Counted from the stretch's first letter, positions 18,227-28,372 are shown. The stretch: 43,715 bases of DNA from Oxalobacteraceae bacterium (GCA_027490465.1 JAIXXZ010000026.1:1-43715), one strand, 5' to 3'. Numbers and translations are program-made. Notes: generated by a model from the sequence alone, not told the origin.

Positions 18227-21091
18227 TTATTTGGTCAGCACGAAGCCTTTGAGCTTCGAGAAAGCGGTATCAATCAGCGATTTCTGCTGGGCGTAGTGCT
18301 TGTCGTAATAACCCACTGCAGGCGAAGCACTTGCGGGTCGTCCGGCGTAGGCCAGTTTCTGGCCGTCCGACAGATTTTCCATAATGTTGTGCTGTATCTG
18401 GAACCAGGCACCCTGATTTTGCGGCTCGTCCTGTACCCACACCAGCTCGGTGAAATTCGGGTAGGACTTGAGCTCCGTCGAGAGCGCCTTGTGCGGGAAG
18501 GGGTAGAGCTGCTCGACGCGGATGATCGCAACGTCCGATGCACCGCGTTCCTTGCGCGCATTGACCAGATCAAAATACACCTTGCCCGAGCAAGCCAGAA
18601 CGCGTTTGACTTTCTTGCGATCGATGCTGTCATCCACCTCGCCCAACACGGTATGGAAAGAGCCTTTGACCAGCTCCGACAAAGGTGATCCTGCATCCTT
18701 GTTACGCAACAATGACTTGGGTGTCATGATCACCAGCGGCTTGCGGAACAGACGAATCATCTGACGGCGCAGCAGATGGAAGATCTGTGATGCGGTCGTC
18801 GGTTGCACCACTTGCATGTTGTTGTCCGCGCAGAGCTGCAAGAAACGCTCAAGACGTGCCGACGAGTGCTCGGGTCCCTGACCTTCGTAACCGTGTGGGA
18901 GCATCATCACGAGCCCGGAAGCGCGACCCCATTTCACTTCGCCCGAGCTGATGAACTGGTCGATCACCACCTGAGCGCCATTGGCAAAATCGCCGAACTG
19001 CGCTTCCCAGATCGTGAGCGTATTGGGTTCAGCGGTTGAATAGCCATATTCGAACGCCAGTACCGCCTCTTCGGACAGCACGGAGTCAATCACCACGAAA
19101 GGCGCTTGCTGATCCGAGACGCGTTGCAGCGGTATGTAAGAACCGGCATCCCATTTCTCGCGATTCTGATCATGCAGCACCGAATGGCGGTGGGTGAAGG
19201 TGCCACGACCTGCATCTTGCCCGGTAATGCGCACCGCATAGCCTGAAGACACCAGCGATGCGAAAGCCAGATGCTCGCCCATGCCCCAATCGAGGTTGAT
19301 CTCACCGCGACCCATTGCTGCGCGATCGGCCAGCACTTTCTCGACCAGCGGATGTACCTTGAAACCCTCCGGCACTTGGGTGATGCGCTCGGACAGACGC
19401 TTGAGCTCGGCAGCTGGCACGGAGGTGTCAGCGGCATCCGTCCATTTGCGGTTGAGGAAAGGCATCCAGTCAACCGCGTATTTGTTCTTGAAACTGGATA
19501 TCACCGGATCAACCGAGCGACGTCCTGCGTCCATCGCATCGCGAAAATCCTTGACCATGCTATCGCCACCATCAGCTGCAATCGTGCCTTGCGTGGCGAG
19601 CTTGTCTGCGTAGAGCTTGCGTGTGCCCGGATGCTGACCGATTTTCTTGTACATCAACGGCTGGGTGAGCGCCGGCGTATCCTGCTCGTTGTGACCGAGT
19701 TTGCGGAAGCAAACGATGTCGACCACGATATCTTTCTGAAACTGCATACGGAAATCGAGGGCGATCTGCGTGGCGAATACCACCGCTTCGGGATCATCCC
19801 CGTTCACATGCAGCACGGGCGCTTCGATCATCTTGACGACGTCAGAGCAATACAGGGTCGAGCGTGAGTCGCGTGGATCCGAGGTCGTAAATCCAATCTG
19901 GTTGTTGATCACGATATGCACCGTGCCACCCGTGCCATAACCACGGGTCTGCGCCAGATTCAGCGTCTCCATCACAACGCCCTGCCCGGCAAACGCAGCA
20001 TCGCCATGCACCAGGATCGGCAAGACTTGTGCGCCCTTCTGATCACCCCGACGATCCATACGCGCCTTGACGGAGCCTTCAACGACAGGATTGACGATCT
20101 CGAGGTGCGAGGGATTGAAGGCCAGCGACAAGTGCACCGGGCCACCGGGTGTGGAGATATCGCTCGAAAAACCCTGGTGGTATTTCACGTCACCCGCAGG
20201 CAAATCATCACCATGCTTGCCTTCGAATTCGGCAAACAAATCATGCGGCATTTTGCCCAGAATATTGACCAGAACATTCAGGCGACCACGGTGGGCCATG
20301 CCGATCACAATCTCCTGAATGCCATTGCTGCCGGCGCGCTGAATGGTTTCGTCCAGCGAAGCGATGAAACTCTCGCCACCCTCCAGCGAGAAACGCTTCT
20401 GACCGACGTATTTGGTATGCAGATAGCGCTCGAGGCCCTCGGCGGCAGTCAGTCGGTCAAGAATATGAACCTTCTGCTCCCGCGTGAAATTGCCGGTGGC
20501 TCGGGTCGACTCCAGTCGCTCCTGCATCCAGCGCTTCTGGGTGGGATCGGTCATGTACTGGAATTCGGCACCGATCGAGCGGCAGTAGGTGTCGCGCAGC
20601 GCTTGCAGCAGATCGCGCAGCGTCGCGGTCTCGCCACCGAAATAGGTATTGCTGATGTTGAACACGATGTCCATGTCGGCATCGGAGAAGCCGTAAAACG
20701 CGGGCTCGAGTTCGGGAATGTTCGGGCGCTCCTGGCGCTGCAGCGGGTCAAGATTCGCCCACTGGGTACCGAGGAAGCGGTAGGCAGCGATCAGCTGGGT
20801 AACAGCAACCCGCTTGCGGCCCATTTCAGCATCGGCTGATGCGGTAACGGTACGAATCGGACCCTGTTTGGCGCGCTCGGCAAAGGAGGCCACCACGCTG
20901 GCATGAGGCACGTCGGGACGGTCGGAACCATCAACCGCAGGTACGTGCTGCATCGCGTCGAAATACGCGCGCCAGTTATCAGGGACTGCACCGGGATTGA
21001 GAAGGTAGGCCTCGTAGAGTTCTTCCACGTACGGGGCGTTGCCTCCAAACAGATAAGAATTGGAGAAGTATTGCTGCATCATCTTGCTCAC
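18227..21091 (-). CDS. sucA: 2-oxoglutarate dehydrogenase E1 component
   Basis: Thiamine-diphosphate-dependent E1 that decarboxylates 2-oxoglutarate and passes succinyl to lipoyl-E2. The protein begins MSKMMQQYFSNSYLFGGNAP. It has the family segments IVIGMAHRGRLNVLVNILGK and VLVHGDAAFAGQGVVMET (ThDP/Mg site), IVINNQIGFTTSD, and the C-terminal VWVQDEPQNQGAWFQIQ. At 954 residues it is full length. It heads the sucA-odhB-lpdA operon, has its own promoter at 21286-21314, and has a long structured leader. Also named odhA. Confidence 0.97.
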   Translation of the reverse strand: MSKMMQQYFSNSYLFGGNAPYVEELYEAYLLNPGAVPDNWRAYFDAMQHVPAVDGSDRPDVPHASVVASFAERAKQGPIRTVTASADAEMGRKRVAVTQLIAAYRFLGTQWANLDPLQRQERPNIPELEPAFYGFSDADMDIVFNISNTYFGGETATLRDLLQALRDTYCRSIGAEFQYMTDPTQKRWMQERLESTRATGNFTREQKVHILDRLTAAEGLERYLHTKYVGQKRFSLEGGESFIASLDETIQRAGSNGIQEIVIGMAHRGRLNVLVNILGKMPHDLFAEFEGKHGDDLPAGDVKYHQGFSSDISTPGGPVHLSLAFNPSHLEIVNPVVEGSVKARMDRRGDQKGAQVLPILVHGDAAFAGQGVVMETLNLAQTRGYGTGGTVHIVINNQIGFTTSDPRDSRSTLYCSDVVKMIEAPVLHVNGDDPEAVVFATQIALDFRMQFQKDIVVDIVCFRKLGHNEQDTPALTQPLMYKKIGQHPGTRKLYADKLATQGTIAADGGDSMVKDFRDAMDAGRRSVDPVISSFKNKYAVDWMPFLNRKWTDAADTSVPAAELKRLSERITQVPEGFKVHPLVEKVLADRAAMGRGEINLDWGMGEHLAFASLVSSGYAVRITGQDAGRGTFTHRHSVLHDQNREKWDAGSYIPLQRVSDQQAPFVVIDSVLSEEAVLAFEYGYSTAEPNTLTIWEAQFGDFANGAQVVIDQFISSGEVKWGRASGLVMMLPHGYEGQGPEHSSARLERFLQLCADNNMQVVQPTTASQIFHLLRRQMIRLFRKPLVIMTPKSLLRNKDAGSPLSELVKGSFHTVLGEVDDSIDRKKVKRVLACSGKVYFDLVNARKERGASDVAIIRVEQLYPFPHKALSTELKSYPNFTELVWVQDEPQNQGAWFQIQHNIMENLSDGQKLAYAGRPASASPAVGYYDKHYAQQKSLIDTAFSKLKGFVLTK

Positions 21092-21279
21092 CTTTTCCTC
21101 GCGCTTCGCGAGAGCTGGGGGTTAGAAAGTCCTGGCAAATCTGGTGGCGCCGAATCGTCGCTGACCTGCTGGTGCAGCATTGGCGTTGCCCGAGACTTCC
21201 GAAAGGACTTCCATGGAAGTCCACCTAACCATCCACTTCACGGGCTTTCCGTTCCGCGGATTGCACTACTAACAACGTG
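21092..21279 (-). ncRNA. Structured 5' leader of sucA, candidate sucA RNA motif
   Basis: About 190 bases lie between the predicted start site and the sucA ATG. They hold an 18-base perfect palindrome at 21205-21222 (GGACTTCCATGGAAGTCC). A 6-base-pair GC hairpin with a 3-base loop at 21098-21112 (CTCGCG/CGCGAG) stands immediately upstream of the ribosome site AAAAGGTGAG. A conserved 'sucA RNA motif' in the 5' UTR of Burkholderiales sucA genes is established knowledge, with a proposed cis-regulatory role. I assign it here on position and hairpins near the Shine-Dalgarno only; I have not matched the published consensus. Confidence 0.55.
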
Positions 21280-21285
21280 AGGGCG

Positions 21286-21314
21286 AGAATAACACAGCGC
21301 CCCTGGTTTTCAAC
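21286..21314 (-). promoter_or_regulatory. Sigma-70-type promoter for sucA
   Basis: On the minus strand TTGAAA (21309-21314) and TATTCT (21286-21291) are 17 bases apart. The site begins four bases beyond the gltA terminator, so sucA transcription starts anew after gltA. Confidence 0.6.
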
Positions 21315-21317
21315 GTA

Positions 21318-21344
21318 AAAAGGGCCCACGCAGGGCCCTTTTTG
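21318..21344 (-). terminator. Intrinsic terminator after gltA
   Basis: AAAAAGGGCCC, a 5-base loop ACGCA, then GGGCCCTTTTT: an 11-base-pair stem whose ends give a U run in both directions. It lies 17 bases past the gltA stop. Confidence 0.9.
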
Positions 21345-21361
21345 TGACTCCATCGTCAGGA

Positions 21362-22672
21362 TCAGCGCTTGGCCATCGGTAGCACGTCCCGGTGAGAGGA
21401 ACCCACAAACAGCTGACGCGGACGACCGATTTTCTGCTCGGGATCGGAGATCATTTCGTTCCACTGCGCGATCCAGCCTACGGTACGCGCCATCGCAAAG
21501 ATACCGGTGAACAGCGAAACCGGGATACCGAGTGCAGACTGCACGATGCCGGAGTAGAAATCGACGTTCGGATAGAGCTTGCGGGAGACGAAGTAATCGT
21601 CCTCGAGCGCAATCTTCTCGAGTGCCATCGCCAGCTTGAACAGGGGATCGTTCTGCAATCCCAGCTCGTTGAGCACTTCGTAACAGGTTTCACGCATGAG
21701 CTTGGCGCGCGGATCGTAATTTTTGTAGACGCGATGCCCAAAACCCATCAGCTTGACGTTCGAATTCTTGTCTTTCACTTTAGCGACAAACTCACCAATC
21801 TTTTCAATACCACCATCACGCTGAATATCCTTGAGCATGGTGAGGGCTGCCTCGTTCGCACCACCGTGCGCCGGACCCCACAGGCAGGCGATACCCGCCG
21901 CGATACAGGCAAAAGGATTGGCACCGGAGGAACCTGACAGACGCACGGTTGAGGTCGACGCATTCTGCTCATGGTCTGCATGCAGAATCAAAATACGGTC
22001 CAGCGCGCGAACCAGCACATCATTGACCTTGTAATCTTCAGCAGGCGTGGCGAACATCATGCGCATGAAATTCGCACTATAGGAAAGCTCATTACGCGGA
22101 TAAACGAAAGGCTGGCCGACGGAATATTTATACGCCATTGCGACCAGCGTCGGCATCTTGGCAATCAGGCGAATCGCTGATACTTCACGATGATGCGGAT
22201 CATTGATGTCGAGCGAGTCGTGGTAGAAGGAAGCCAACGCACCGACAGTACCAACCAGTACCGACATCGGATGAGCATCACGACGGAAACCGCGGAAGAA
22301 AAACTGCATCTGCTCATGCACCATGGTGTGGCGGGTCACCGTGTCAGAGAAAGCATTTTTCTGACTTGCGTTCGGCAATTCGCCATTGAGCAGCAAGTAG
22401 CAGGTTTCCAGAAAATCGCAGTTCACTGCCAGCTGCTCGATAGGGTAACCGCGATACAGCAGCTCACCCTTGTCGCCATCGATGTAGGTGATGGACGAGT
22501 TACAGGCTGCAGTCGACATGAAGCCTGGATCGTAGGTGAATTTTCCGCTGGATCCATACAGCTTGCGGATATCAATCACGTCGGGGCCGATCGAGCCCTT
22601 ATAAATCGGAAATTCAATCGATGGCGAACCATCGGAGAAGGACAAGGTTGCTTTGGCTTCAGATTGGGTCAT
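21362..22672 (-). CDS. gltA: Citrate synthase (type II, hexameric form)
   Basis: Condenses acetyl-CoA and oxaloacetate at the entry of the TCA cycle. Catalytic segments are [34 protein letters not shown] and the Asp-containing [16 protein letters not shown]. The N-terminal beta-rich domain ([20 protein letters not shown]) marks the type II, NADH-sensitive Gram-negative form. 436 residues. It is the last gene of the sdhCDAB-sdhE-gltA run, 64 bases downstream of sdhE, and ends in a strong terminator. Confidence 0.97.
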   Translation of the reverse strand: MTQSEAKATLSFSDGSPSIEFPIYKGSIGPDVIDIRKLYGSSGKFTYDPGFMSTAACNSSITYIDGDKGELLYRGYPIEQLAVNCDFLETCYLLLNGELPNASQKNAFSDTVTRHTMVHEQMQFFFRGFRRDAHPMSVLVGTVGALASFYHDSLDINDPHHREVSAIRLIAKMPTLVAMAYKYSVGQPFVYPRNELSYSANFMRMMFATPAEDYKVNDVLVRALDRILILHADHEQNASTSTVRLSGSSGANPFACIAAGIACLWGPAHGGANEAALTMLKDIQRDGGIEKIGEFVAKVKDKNSNVKLMGFGHRVYKNYDPRAKLMRETCYEVLNELGLQNDPLFKLAMALEKIALEDDYFVSRKLYPNVDFYSGIVQSALGIPVSLFTGIFAMARTVGWIAQWNEMISDPEQKIGRPRQLFVGSSHRDVLPMAKR

Positions 22673-22736
22673 GGCTACACCTTCGATTCAAGAGAGATCG
22701 TATTAAATGAAAATTTGCAGGTCATCCGCCGCTGGA

Positions 22737-23009
22737 TCAGGCCTGCCTCAGCCGCGCCAAGAGCGCATGCACATGGGGCAGATCGAGTTCTGTTTCAGGC
22801 GGGTTCTGACCCAAAAGCAAACTCATCAAATCATTGTCCGGCAATGTCAGCAGCCGCGTCAGCGCGTCGACTTCCTCATCCGAGAGCTGCTCTTCGTGCG
22901 CATCCAGAAAGCGCGTCAGTATCAGGTCATTTTCCAGCAGGCCGCGGCGGCTGCGCCATCGCAGCCTCGCGCGTTTTGCCGGATCATCCTGATGCTTCGC
23001 AGCTTCCAT
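22737..23009 (-). CDS. sdhE: FAD assembly factor SdhE
   Basis: Small helical protein (90 residues) that helps attach FAD covalently to SdhA. The conserved RGxxE motif is present in RWRSRRGLLENDLILTRFLD. A hydrophobic C-terminal helix pattern follows (LTRLLTLPDNDLMSLLLGQ). Its ATG overlaps the sdhB stop by one base, giving coupling to the complex whose flavinylation it serves. Confidence 0.92.
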   Translation of the reverse strand: MEAAKHQDDPAKRARLRWRSRRGLLENDLILTRFLDAHEEQLSDEEVDALTRLLTLPDNDLMSLLLGQNPPETELDLPHVHALLARLRQA

Positions 23010-23719
23010 TACACCGCGCGACGAACCAGCAGTTCTTTGATCTTGCCAATCGCCTTGTTCGGATTGAGACCCTTGGGGCAGACATCGACGCAGTTCATGA
23101 TCGAATGGCAGCGGAACAGTCGGTATGGATCTTCCAGATTATCGAGTCGCTCGCCCGTCGCTTCGTCGCGACTGTCGGCAATAAATCGGTAAGCCTGCAG
23201 TAATCCCGCCGGGCCAACGAACTTGTCCGGATTCCACCAGAACGATGGGCAGGAAGTCGAGCAGCATGCGCACAGAATGCACTCATACAGTCCATCGAGC
23301 TCTTCACGCTCTTCCGGCATCTGCAGACGTTCTTTTTCCGGTGGAATCGTGGTGTTCACCAGGAAAGGCTTGATCGAGTGATACTGCTTGAAGAAGTTCG
23401 TCATATCGACGATCAAGTCGCGTATCACCGGAAGACCGGGCAGCGGACGCAGCACGATAGGCTGGGTCAGCTCGTTAAGGTTGGTCGTGCAAGCAAGGCC
23501 GTTTTTGCCATTGATGTTCATCGCATCAGAACCGCACACACCCTCGCGGCAGGAACGGCGCAGAGCGAGTGAGTCATCAACATCGGCCTTGATACGCTGA
23601 AGCGCATCAAGGAGCATCTTGTCCGTATCCTGCAGCGTGACCGTGAGGTCTTGCATGTAGGGCTTGGCATCCTTGTCCGGATCGTAACGATAGATCTGAA
23701 ATTTGACTGTGCGTGTCAT
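23009..23719 (-). CDS. sdhB: Succinate dehydrogenase iron-sulfur subunit
   Basis: Carries electrons from SdhA flavin to quinone. The [2Fe-2S] ligands are in [19 protein letters not shown] and a later Cys. The [4Fe-4S] site is [15 protein letters not shown] and the [3Fe-4S] site is [20 protein letters not shown] start it at the ATG at 23719 ([20 protein letters not shown]), 13 bases after sdhA and of standard length (236 residues). The frame is open further upstream, but that would run into sdhA and add 16 residues foreign to the family. Confidence 0.96.
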   Translation of the reverse strand: MTRTVKFQIYRYDPDKDAKPYMQDLTVTLQDTDKMLLDALQRIKADVDDSLALRRSCREGVCGSDAMNINGKNGLACTTNLNELTQPIVLRPLPGLPVIRDLIVDMTNFFKQYHSIKPFLVNTTIPPEKERLQMPEEREELDGLYECILCACCSTSCPSFWWNPDKFVGPAGLLQAYRFIADSRDEATGERLDNLEDPYRLFRCHSIMNCVDVCPKGLNPNKAIGKIKELLVRRAV

Positions 23720-23732
23720 GGTATGTGCAGCC

Positions 23733-25508
23733 TTAGAAAGTACGAGCCTTGGGCTTGAAAGTTTCAACGGTCAACGGCTGGGTGACCACCGGTTTGTAAT
23801 CAAGACGATTACCTTCGGAGAACCACAGCGTGTGCTTCATCCAGTTCTCGTCGTCCCGCTTTTCGAAATCGCGGTGCGCATGTGCGCCGCGCGATTCCTT
23901 GCGTGCAGCCGCCGACACGATGGTGGCCTTGGCGGTCTCGATCAGATTGTCGAGCTCGAGTGCTTCGACCCGGGCGGTATTGAATACCTTGGATTTATCC
24001 TTGAATGAGACGTGCTTGCGACGCTCGTCGAGCTGCATGATTTCTTTCGAACCCTCATCGAGCAATTCCTGCGTCCGAAACACACCGCAGTAGTGCTGCA
24101 TGGTCTTGCGGATGTCGTTGGCAACGTCTTGTACTCGCTCCGAACCGGTCGATGCTTCGAGATGGGCGAGGCGCGACAACGCAAGATCAGCACCATCTGT
24201 GGGCAGTGACTTGTGGCTCTGTTCCTTGAGTTTGCTCGCAACGATGTGATTACCTGCAGCGCGACCAAACACCAGCAGATCGAGCAGCGAGTTGGTACCG
24301 AGACGATTGGCGCCATGCACCGATACGCAAGCGCATTCACCGATGGCATACAAGCCACGCACGATTTCCTGCTTGCCGTTTTTAGGCGCAACCACCTGAC
24401 CGTGGATATTGGTCGGAATACCCCCCATCTGATAGTGAATCGTAGGCACGACGGGAATCGGCTCTTTGGTCGCGTCCACGTTGGCAAACTTGTGACCAAT
24501 TTCAAGGATGGACGGCAAACGCTTGCGGATGGTGTCCGCACCGATATGACGCAAGTCGAGCAGCACGTGATCTTTCTTGGGTCCGCAGCCACGCCCTTCT
24601 TTGATCTCCTGATCCATCGAGCGCGACACGAAGTCGCGCGGTGCGAGATCCTTGAGCGTTGGTGCATAGCGTTCCATGAAACGCTCGCCTTCGCTATTGA
24701 TCAGGATACCGCCCTCGCCGCGCACACCCTCGGTAATCAGCACACCTGCACCTGCAACACCGGTTGGGTGAAACTGCCAGAACTCCATGTCTTCCAGAGG
24801 CAGACCGGCACGCGCCGCCATGCCCATGCCATCACCGGTGTTAATGAAGGCATTGGTCGATGCGGCCCAGATGCGCCCTGCACCACCCGTGGCGAATACA
24901 GTGGTTTTTGCCTCGAGCACCATGACTTCGCCGGTTTCCATTTCCAGCGCCACGACGCCGACGACATCCCCTTCGGCGTCGCGCACCAGATCAATCGCCA
25001 TCCACTCAACAAAGAAATGCGTCTTTGCGCGCACATTGCGCTGATACAGGGTATGCAACATGGCATGACCGGTACGATCGGCTGCCGCGCAAGCGCGCTG
25101 CACCGGCTTTTCACCGAAGTTGGCGGTATGCCCACCAAACGGCCGCTGATAAATCGTGCCATCGGGATTACGATCGAAAGGCATGCCGAAGTGCTCCAGC
25201 TCATAGACGACCTTGGGCGCTTCGCGACACATGAACTCAATCGCATCCTGGTCACCGAGGTAATCGCTGCCCTTGATGGTGTCAAACATGTGCCAGTACC
25301 AGCTGTCTTCGGACATGTTGCCTAGAGATGCACCGATACCACCCTGCGCTGCCACCGTGTGCGAGCGTGTCGGAAACACTTTGGAGAGCACGGCAACATT
25401 GAGGCCGGCTTCGGCAAGTTGCAAGGATGCGCGCATACCAGAACCGCCGGCACCGACGATAACGGCATCGAAGCGACGCGAAGGAATGCTGGATTTGATG
25501 GATGCCAC
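23733..25508 (-). CDS. sdhA: Succinate dehydrogenase flavoprotein subunit
   Basis: Oxidises succinate to fumarate using covalently bound FAD. The FAD motif is [20 protein letters not shown], the histidine that takes the flavin is in [13 protein letters not shown], and the active-site region [14 protein letters not shown] is present. The frame extends to 25694, but the true start is the GTG at 25508 ([13 protein letters not shown]). A GGAGAG ribosome site lies seven bases before it, and the length of 591 residues matches the family. It begins two bases after the sdhD stop, and the ribosome site sits inside the sdhD tail. Confidence 0.96.
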   Translation of the reverse strand: MASIKSSIPSRRFDAVIVGAGGSGMRASLQLAEAGLNVAVLSKVFPTRSHTVAAQGGIGASLGNMSEDSWYWHMFDTIKGSDYLGDQDAIEFMCREAPKVVYELEHFGMPFDRNPDGTIYQRPFGGHTANFGEKPVQRACAAADRTGHAMLHTLYQRNVRAKTHFFVEWMAIDLVRDAEGDVVGVVALEMETGEVMVLEAKTTVFATGGAGRIWAASTNAFINTGDGMGMAARAGLPLEDMEFWQFHPTGVAGAGVLITEGVRGEGGILINSEGERFMERYAPTLKDLAPRDFVSRSMDQEIKEGRGCGPKKDHVLLDLRHIGADTIRKRLPSILEIGHKFANVDATKEPIPVVPTIHYQMGGIPTNIHGQVVAPKNGKQEIVRGLYAIGECACVSVHGANRLGTNSLLDLLVFGRAAGNHIVASKLKEQSHKSLPTDGADLALSRLAHLEASTGSERVQDVANDIRKTMQHYCGVFRTQELLDEGSKEIMQLDERRKHVSFKDKSKVFNTARVEALELDNLIETAKATIVSAAARKESRGAHAHRDFEKRDDENWMKHTLWFSEGNRLDYKPVVTQPLTVETFKPKARTF

Positions 25509-25510
25509 GA

Positions 25511-25876
25511 TTACACTCTCCAAAGAATCTGAACGGTCCAGCCGGCACATCCCACCAGCCAGAGTATCGTCAATGCCTGCAGCAGAAGTCGCACGGCGAC
25601 CGGCTTCACATAGTCCATCCAGATATCTCGCATGCCGACCCAGACGTGGTAGTACAAGGAGAGGAAGGTCACGAATGCGAGCATCTTGAACCACTGCTGT
25701 GCGTACAGTCCGGCCCAGCCCTCATAGCTGAAGTCGGAGGCACCGAAGAAAAGCACCAGCAGTACTACCGTGAACACCGCCATCACGATCGCGGTAACAC
25801 GCTGAGCAAGCCAGTCTCTCAATCCATAGTGCGCACCAACGACTAAGCGCTTGGGTCCGATATTGTTGTTAGCCAT
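25511..25876 (-). CDS. sdhD: Succinate dehydrogenase hydrophobic membrane anchor subunit D
   Basis: Inner-membrane anchor that, with SdhC, binds heme b and ubiquinone. 121 residues from the ATG at 25876 ([20 protein letters not shown]). Three membrane helices are visible, and the heme-ligand histidine and family motif are in [20 protein letters not shown]. One base separates it from sdhC. The annotated frame could begin earlier at 25906 but would overlap sdhC. Confidence 0.94.
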   Translation of the reverse strand: MANNNIGPKRLVVGAHYGLRDWLAQRVTAIVMAVFTVVLLVLFFGASDFSYEGWAGLYAQQWFKMLAFVTFLSLYYHVWVGMRDIWMDYVKPVAVRLLLQALTILWLVGCAGWTVQILWRV

Positions 25877-25877
25877 C

Positions 25878-26282
25878 TCAGAATGCTCCGAACAGTTTGA
25901 GTGCAACCATGAGCGTCAGTGGCACGCTCACCCAGAACACCACGTGGGCAGATTTGCGCGCTTCCTCTTTCGACAGGCCGATGTGCGCATCCATGATCAG
26001 ATGACGTATGCCACCGCAAAAATGATGCAGATAGCCCCAACTGACTGCAAGGATGAGCAGCTTCACGAACCAATGACTCGTAAAGCCCTTGAGAGAATCG
26101 AAGGAGATCTCGGAGGTAATGCTGAGATCGAAGAGGTAAAGAATGAAGGGCAGCAGCAGAAACATCATTGCGCCGCTGACACGATGCAGAATCGACACCA
26201 CACCCGCAGCGGGCAAACGATAACGAATGATCTGCAAGACGTGAATGTTCGTGAAACGTCTCGGCGTGCTTGATTCAGACAT
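25878..26282 (-). CDS. sdhC: Succinate dehydrogenase cytochrome b556 subunit
   Basis: Heme-b membrane anchor. It has the quinone-site segment VSILHRVSGAMMFLLLPF and the heme-ligand histidine region GYLHHFCGGIRHLIMDAHIG, with three membrane helices. The start is the ATG at 26282 (MSESSTPRRFTNIHVLQIIR), with a GGAG ribosome site nine bases upstream; an earlier TTG at 26297 is in the same frame but would include that site. It is the first gene of sdhCDAB-sdhE-gltA. The 114-base gap to gntR has a small hairpin CCGAC/GTCGG at 26316-26329, but no copy of the palindrome in front of mdh. Confidence 0.95.
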   Translation of the reverse strand: MSESSTPRRFTNIHVLQIIRYRLPAAGVVSILHRVSGAMMFLLLPFILYLFDLSITSEISFDSLKGFTSHWFVKLLILAVSWGYLHHFCGGIRHLIMDAHIGLSKEEARKSAHVVFWVSVPLTLMVALKLFGAF

Positions 26283-26403
26283 GTGCTTCTTCTCCAACGG
26301 TTTTCTGTGTCCAGTCCGACAATAGTCGGGATTCTATCTTCAAGTGCAAAGCAGGCTGCGGTTCAAACGGCGCATTTTGTTTGAATTATTGACAACAATC
26401 GGT

Positions 26404-27189
26404 TCAGCTAAGCTCATTGTGATAGTGGTGCTGGTCGGTGATGTAGATGGCACGACGCAGTTCCACGGGTCTGTCCCCATAAGTGAAGGCGACGCGCTCG
26501 ACGCTCAGCAGAGGGGCACCGGGCGCCACGCCCAGCAACTCGACCGTTCCAGCATCGGCCGAGACGGCCTTGAGCTTTTCCGAGGCGCGCACCATGGGGG
26601 TGCCGAATTCAGTCTCGAACAAACCGTACATCGGGCCTTTGTACTCGGCCAGCCGCTCCGCCGTCAGACCTTTGAAGATCGCGCCAGGCAGCCAGATTTC
26701 TTCAAGAATCGTGGGCACGCCCTCGAAGTACTGCAGACGACGGATGAAGACCACCGAGTCGCCGGATTTGATGTCAAGCACACGCGCCACCTCGGCGGGC
26801 GCCCGCAGACGCTTGACTTCGAAAATACGGTTTTCGGGCTGGTGCGCCTCGCCGGCATCGGGCATCAGGCGCAAAAACCGGAACTGGACGCGGGCCTCAT
26901 GATGCGTCGCGACGAAGGTACCCTTGCCTTGCCGGCGGACCACCAGGTTCTCTGCCGAGAGCTCGTCAATGGCTTTCCGAACCGTGCCCTGACTGACCTT
27001 GTAGCGGAATGCGAGCTCGACTTCGCTGGGAATGAGCTCGCCCGGCTTCCACTCGCCCGATTGCAGGCTCTGGGTGATCAGCGCCTTGATCTGCTGGTAG
27101 AGCGGACTGAATGTCGGCGATGCACCGCTGGGACTGCCAGCGCTGGCGACTGAGCCGGGTACGGCGGCTGGGGAGACGGTTTGATTCAT
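26404..27189 (-). CDS. GntR-family (HutC subfamily) transcriptional regulator, probable TCA-gene regulator
   Basis: N-terminal winged helix (SPLYQQIKALITQSLQSGEW, then VSQGTVRKAIDELSAENLVV and RRQGKGTFVA) and a C-terminal UTRA ligand-binding domain (from about residue 110; IFKGLTAERLAEYKGPMYGL). I prefer the ATG at 27189 (MNQTVSPAAV) over a GTG at 27207. It is divergent from mdh and directly upstream of sdhC on the same strand, so it probably controls its own gene, mdh and perhaps sdh. The effector is unknown; a TCA intermediate is a reasonable guess. Several Burkholderiales have this regulator at the same place. Confidence 0.88.
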   Translation of the reverse strand: MNQTVSPAAVPGSVASAGSPSGASPTFSPLYQQIKALITQSLQSGEWKPGELIPSEVELAFRYKVSQGTVRKAIDELSAENLVVRRQGKGTFVATHHEARVQFRFLRLMPDAGEAHQPENRIFEVKRLRAPAEVARVLDIKSGDSVVFIRRLQYFEGVPTILEEIWLPGAIFKGLTAERLAEYKGPMYGLFETEFGTPMVRASEKLKAVSADAGTVELLGVAPGAPLLSVERVAFTYGDRPVELRRAIYITDQHHYHNELS

Positions 27190-27247
27190 GGTGGGCAATT
27201 TCACCACAAATACGCATTTAACGTCCAGAAAATTGTAGCGTAATATG

Positions 27248-27267
27248 TCTTATATAAGATATAAGAT
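27248..27267. promoter_or_regulatory. Candidate GntR operator in the gntR-mdh divergent region
   Basis: TCTTATATAAGA (27248-27259) is a perfect 12-base palindrome. It overlaps a tandem direct repeat of ATAAGAT (27254-27260 and 27261-27267). It lies just upstream of the mdh -35 box, in the spacer between divergent gntR and mdh. HutC-type regulators bind AT-rich palindromes of this size; the link to this regulator is inferred. Confidence 0.55.
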
Positions 27268-27272
27268 ACGCA

Positions 27273-27301
27273 TTGACAGAGTAAAGACCTGCGCCTAAAC
27301 T
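27273..27301 (+). promoter_or_regulatory. Sigma-70-type promoter for mdh
   Basis: TTGACA (27273-27278), 17-base spacer, TAAACT (27296-27301). This predicts a leader of about 75 bases before the mdh ATG. The candidate GntR operator ends six bases upstream of the -35 box. Confidence 0.7.
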
Positions 27302-27382
27302 CGCGAGCAAAGTTTCCCTTGCATCAATTCGGCAGCGAAGCTGCACCCTTCCTTATCATTTCGACCACATTGGAGATTGAAA

Positions 27383-28372
27383 ATGGCTAAAGCCCCCATG
27401 CGCGTTGCCGTTACCGGCGCCGCTGGACAGATCGGTTACTCACTCTTGTTCCGCATTGCGAACGGCGACATGCTCGGCAAGGATCAGCCGGTGATCCTCC
27501 AGTTACTAGAGATCGCGGACGAGAAGGCACAAAAAGCCCTTAAGGGCGTGATGATGGAAATCGATGATTGCGCCTTCCCGCTGCTCGCCGGCATGACCGC
27601 GCACTCGGATCCAATGACCGCATTCAAGGACGCCGATGTCGCCCTGCTCGTTGGCGCTCGCCCCCGTGGCCCCGGCATGGAACGCAAGGACCTGCTGGAA
27701 GCAAACGCACAGATCTTCACCGTGCAAGGCAAAGCACTGGATGCTGTCGCTTCGCGCAATGTGAAGGTGCTGGTGGTCGGCAATCCCGCCAACACCAACG
27801 CTTACATCGCAATGAAGTCGGCACCCAGCCTGCCCGCAAAAAATTTCACCGCGATGCTGCGTCTCGATCACAATCGCGCGTTGTCGCAGATCGCTGCAAA
27901 AACCGGCAAAGCGGTTGCCGCCATCGAGAAGCTGTGCGTCTGGGGCAATCACTCGCCAACGATGTATGCGGACTACCGCTTCGCCACCATTGATGGTCAG
28001 TCGGTCAAGCAAATGATCAATGACGACGCATGGAACAAAGACGTTTTCCTGCCGACCGTTGGCAAGCGCGGCGCCGCCATCATTGAGGCGCGCGGCCTGT
28101 CTTCTGCCGCCTCGGCTGCCAACGCTGCCATCGACCATGTTCGCGACTGGGTACTGGGTACGCATGGCAAATGGACCACGATGGGCATTCCCTCCGATGG
28201 CTCGTATGGCATTCCCAAGGATGTGATGTTCGGCTTCCCGGTCACCACAGAAAACGGTGAGTACAAAATCGTTCAAGGCCTGGAGATCGACGCGTTCTCT
28301 CAAGAACGTATCGACATCACACTCAAGGAACTCACTGAAGAACGTGAAGGCGTCAAACATCTGTTGCCGTAA
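27383..28372 (+). CDS. mdh: Malate dehydrogenase
   Basis: NAD-dependent oxidation of malate to oxaloacetate, closing the TCA cycle. NAD-binding N-terminus [33 protein letters not shown] and the catalytic His in [17 protein letters not shown] are present. It is the long (about 329-residue) bacterial form related to cytosolic MDH. The ATG at 27383 is chosen, with GGAG at 27371-27374. A codon in frame six bases earlier is a TTG and unlikely. The gene ends in a terminator-like hairpin before the aldolase remnant. Confidence 0.97.
   Translation: MAKAPMRVAVTGAAGQIGYSLLFRIANGDMLGKDQPVILQLLEIADEKAQKALKGVMMEIDDCAFPLLAGMTAHSDPMTAFKDADVALLVGARPRGPGMERKDLLEANAQIFTVQGKALDAVASRNVKVLVVGNPANTNAYIAMKSAPSLPAKNFTAMLRLDHNRALSQIAAKTGKAVAAIEKLCVWGNHSPTMYADYRFATIDGQSVKQMINDDAWNKDVFLPTVGKRGAAIIEARGLSSAASAANAAIDHVRDWVLGTHGKWTTMGIPSDGSYGIPKDVMFGFPVTTENGEYKIVQGLEIDAFSQERIDITLKELTEEREGVKHLLP

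Noticed and set aside
19916-20839. Long plus-strand open frame of 307 codons opposite sucA
   Set aside because: Antisense shadow of sucA with no ribosome site; the sucA coding frame is fully conserved on the minus strand.
23720-23767. Longer N-terminus of SdhB
   Set aside because: It overlaps sdhA and adds residues not seen in the family; the ATG at 23719 gives the normal SdhB start.
26316-26329. CCGAC/GTCGG hairpin as terminator of gntR
   Set aside because: Stem of five base pairs and no T run; too weak to call, and gntR may simply read into sdhC.
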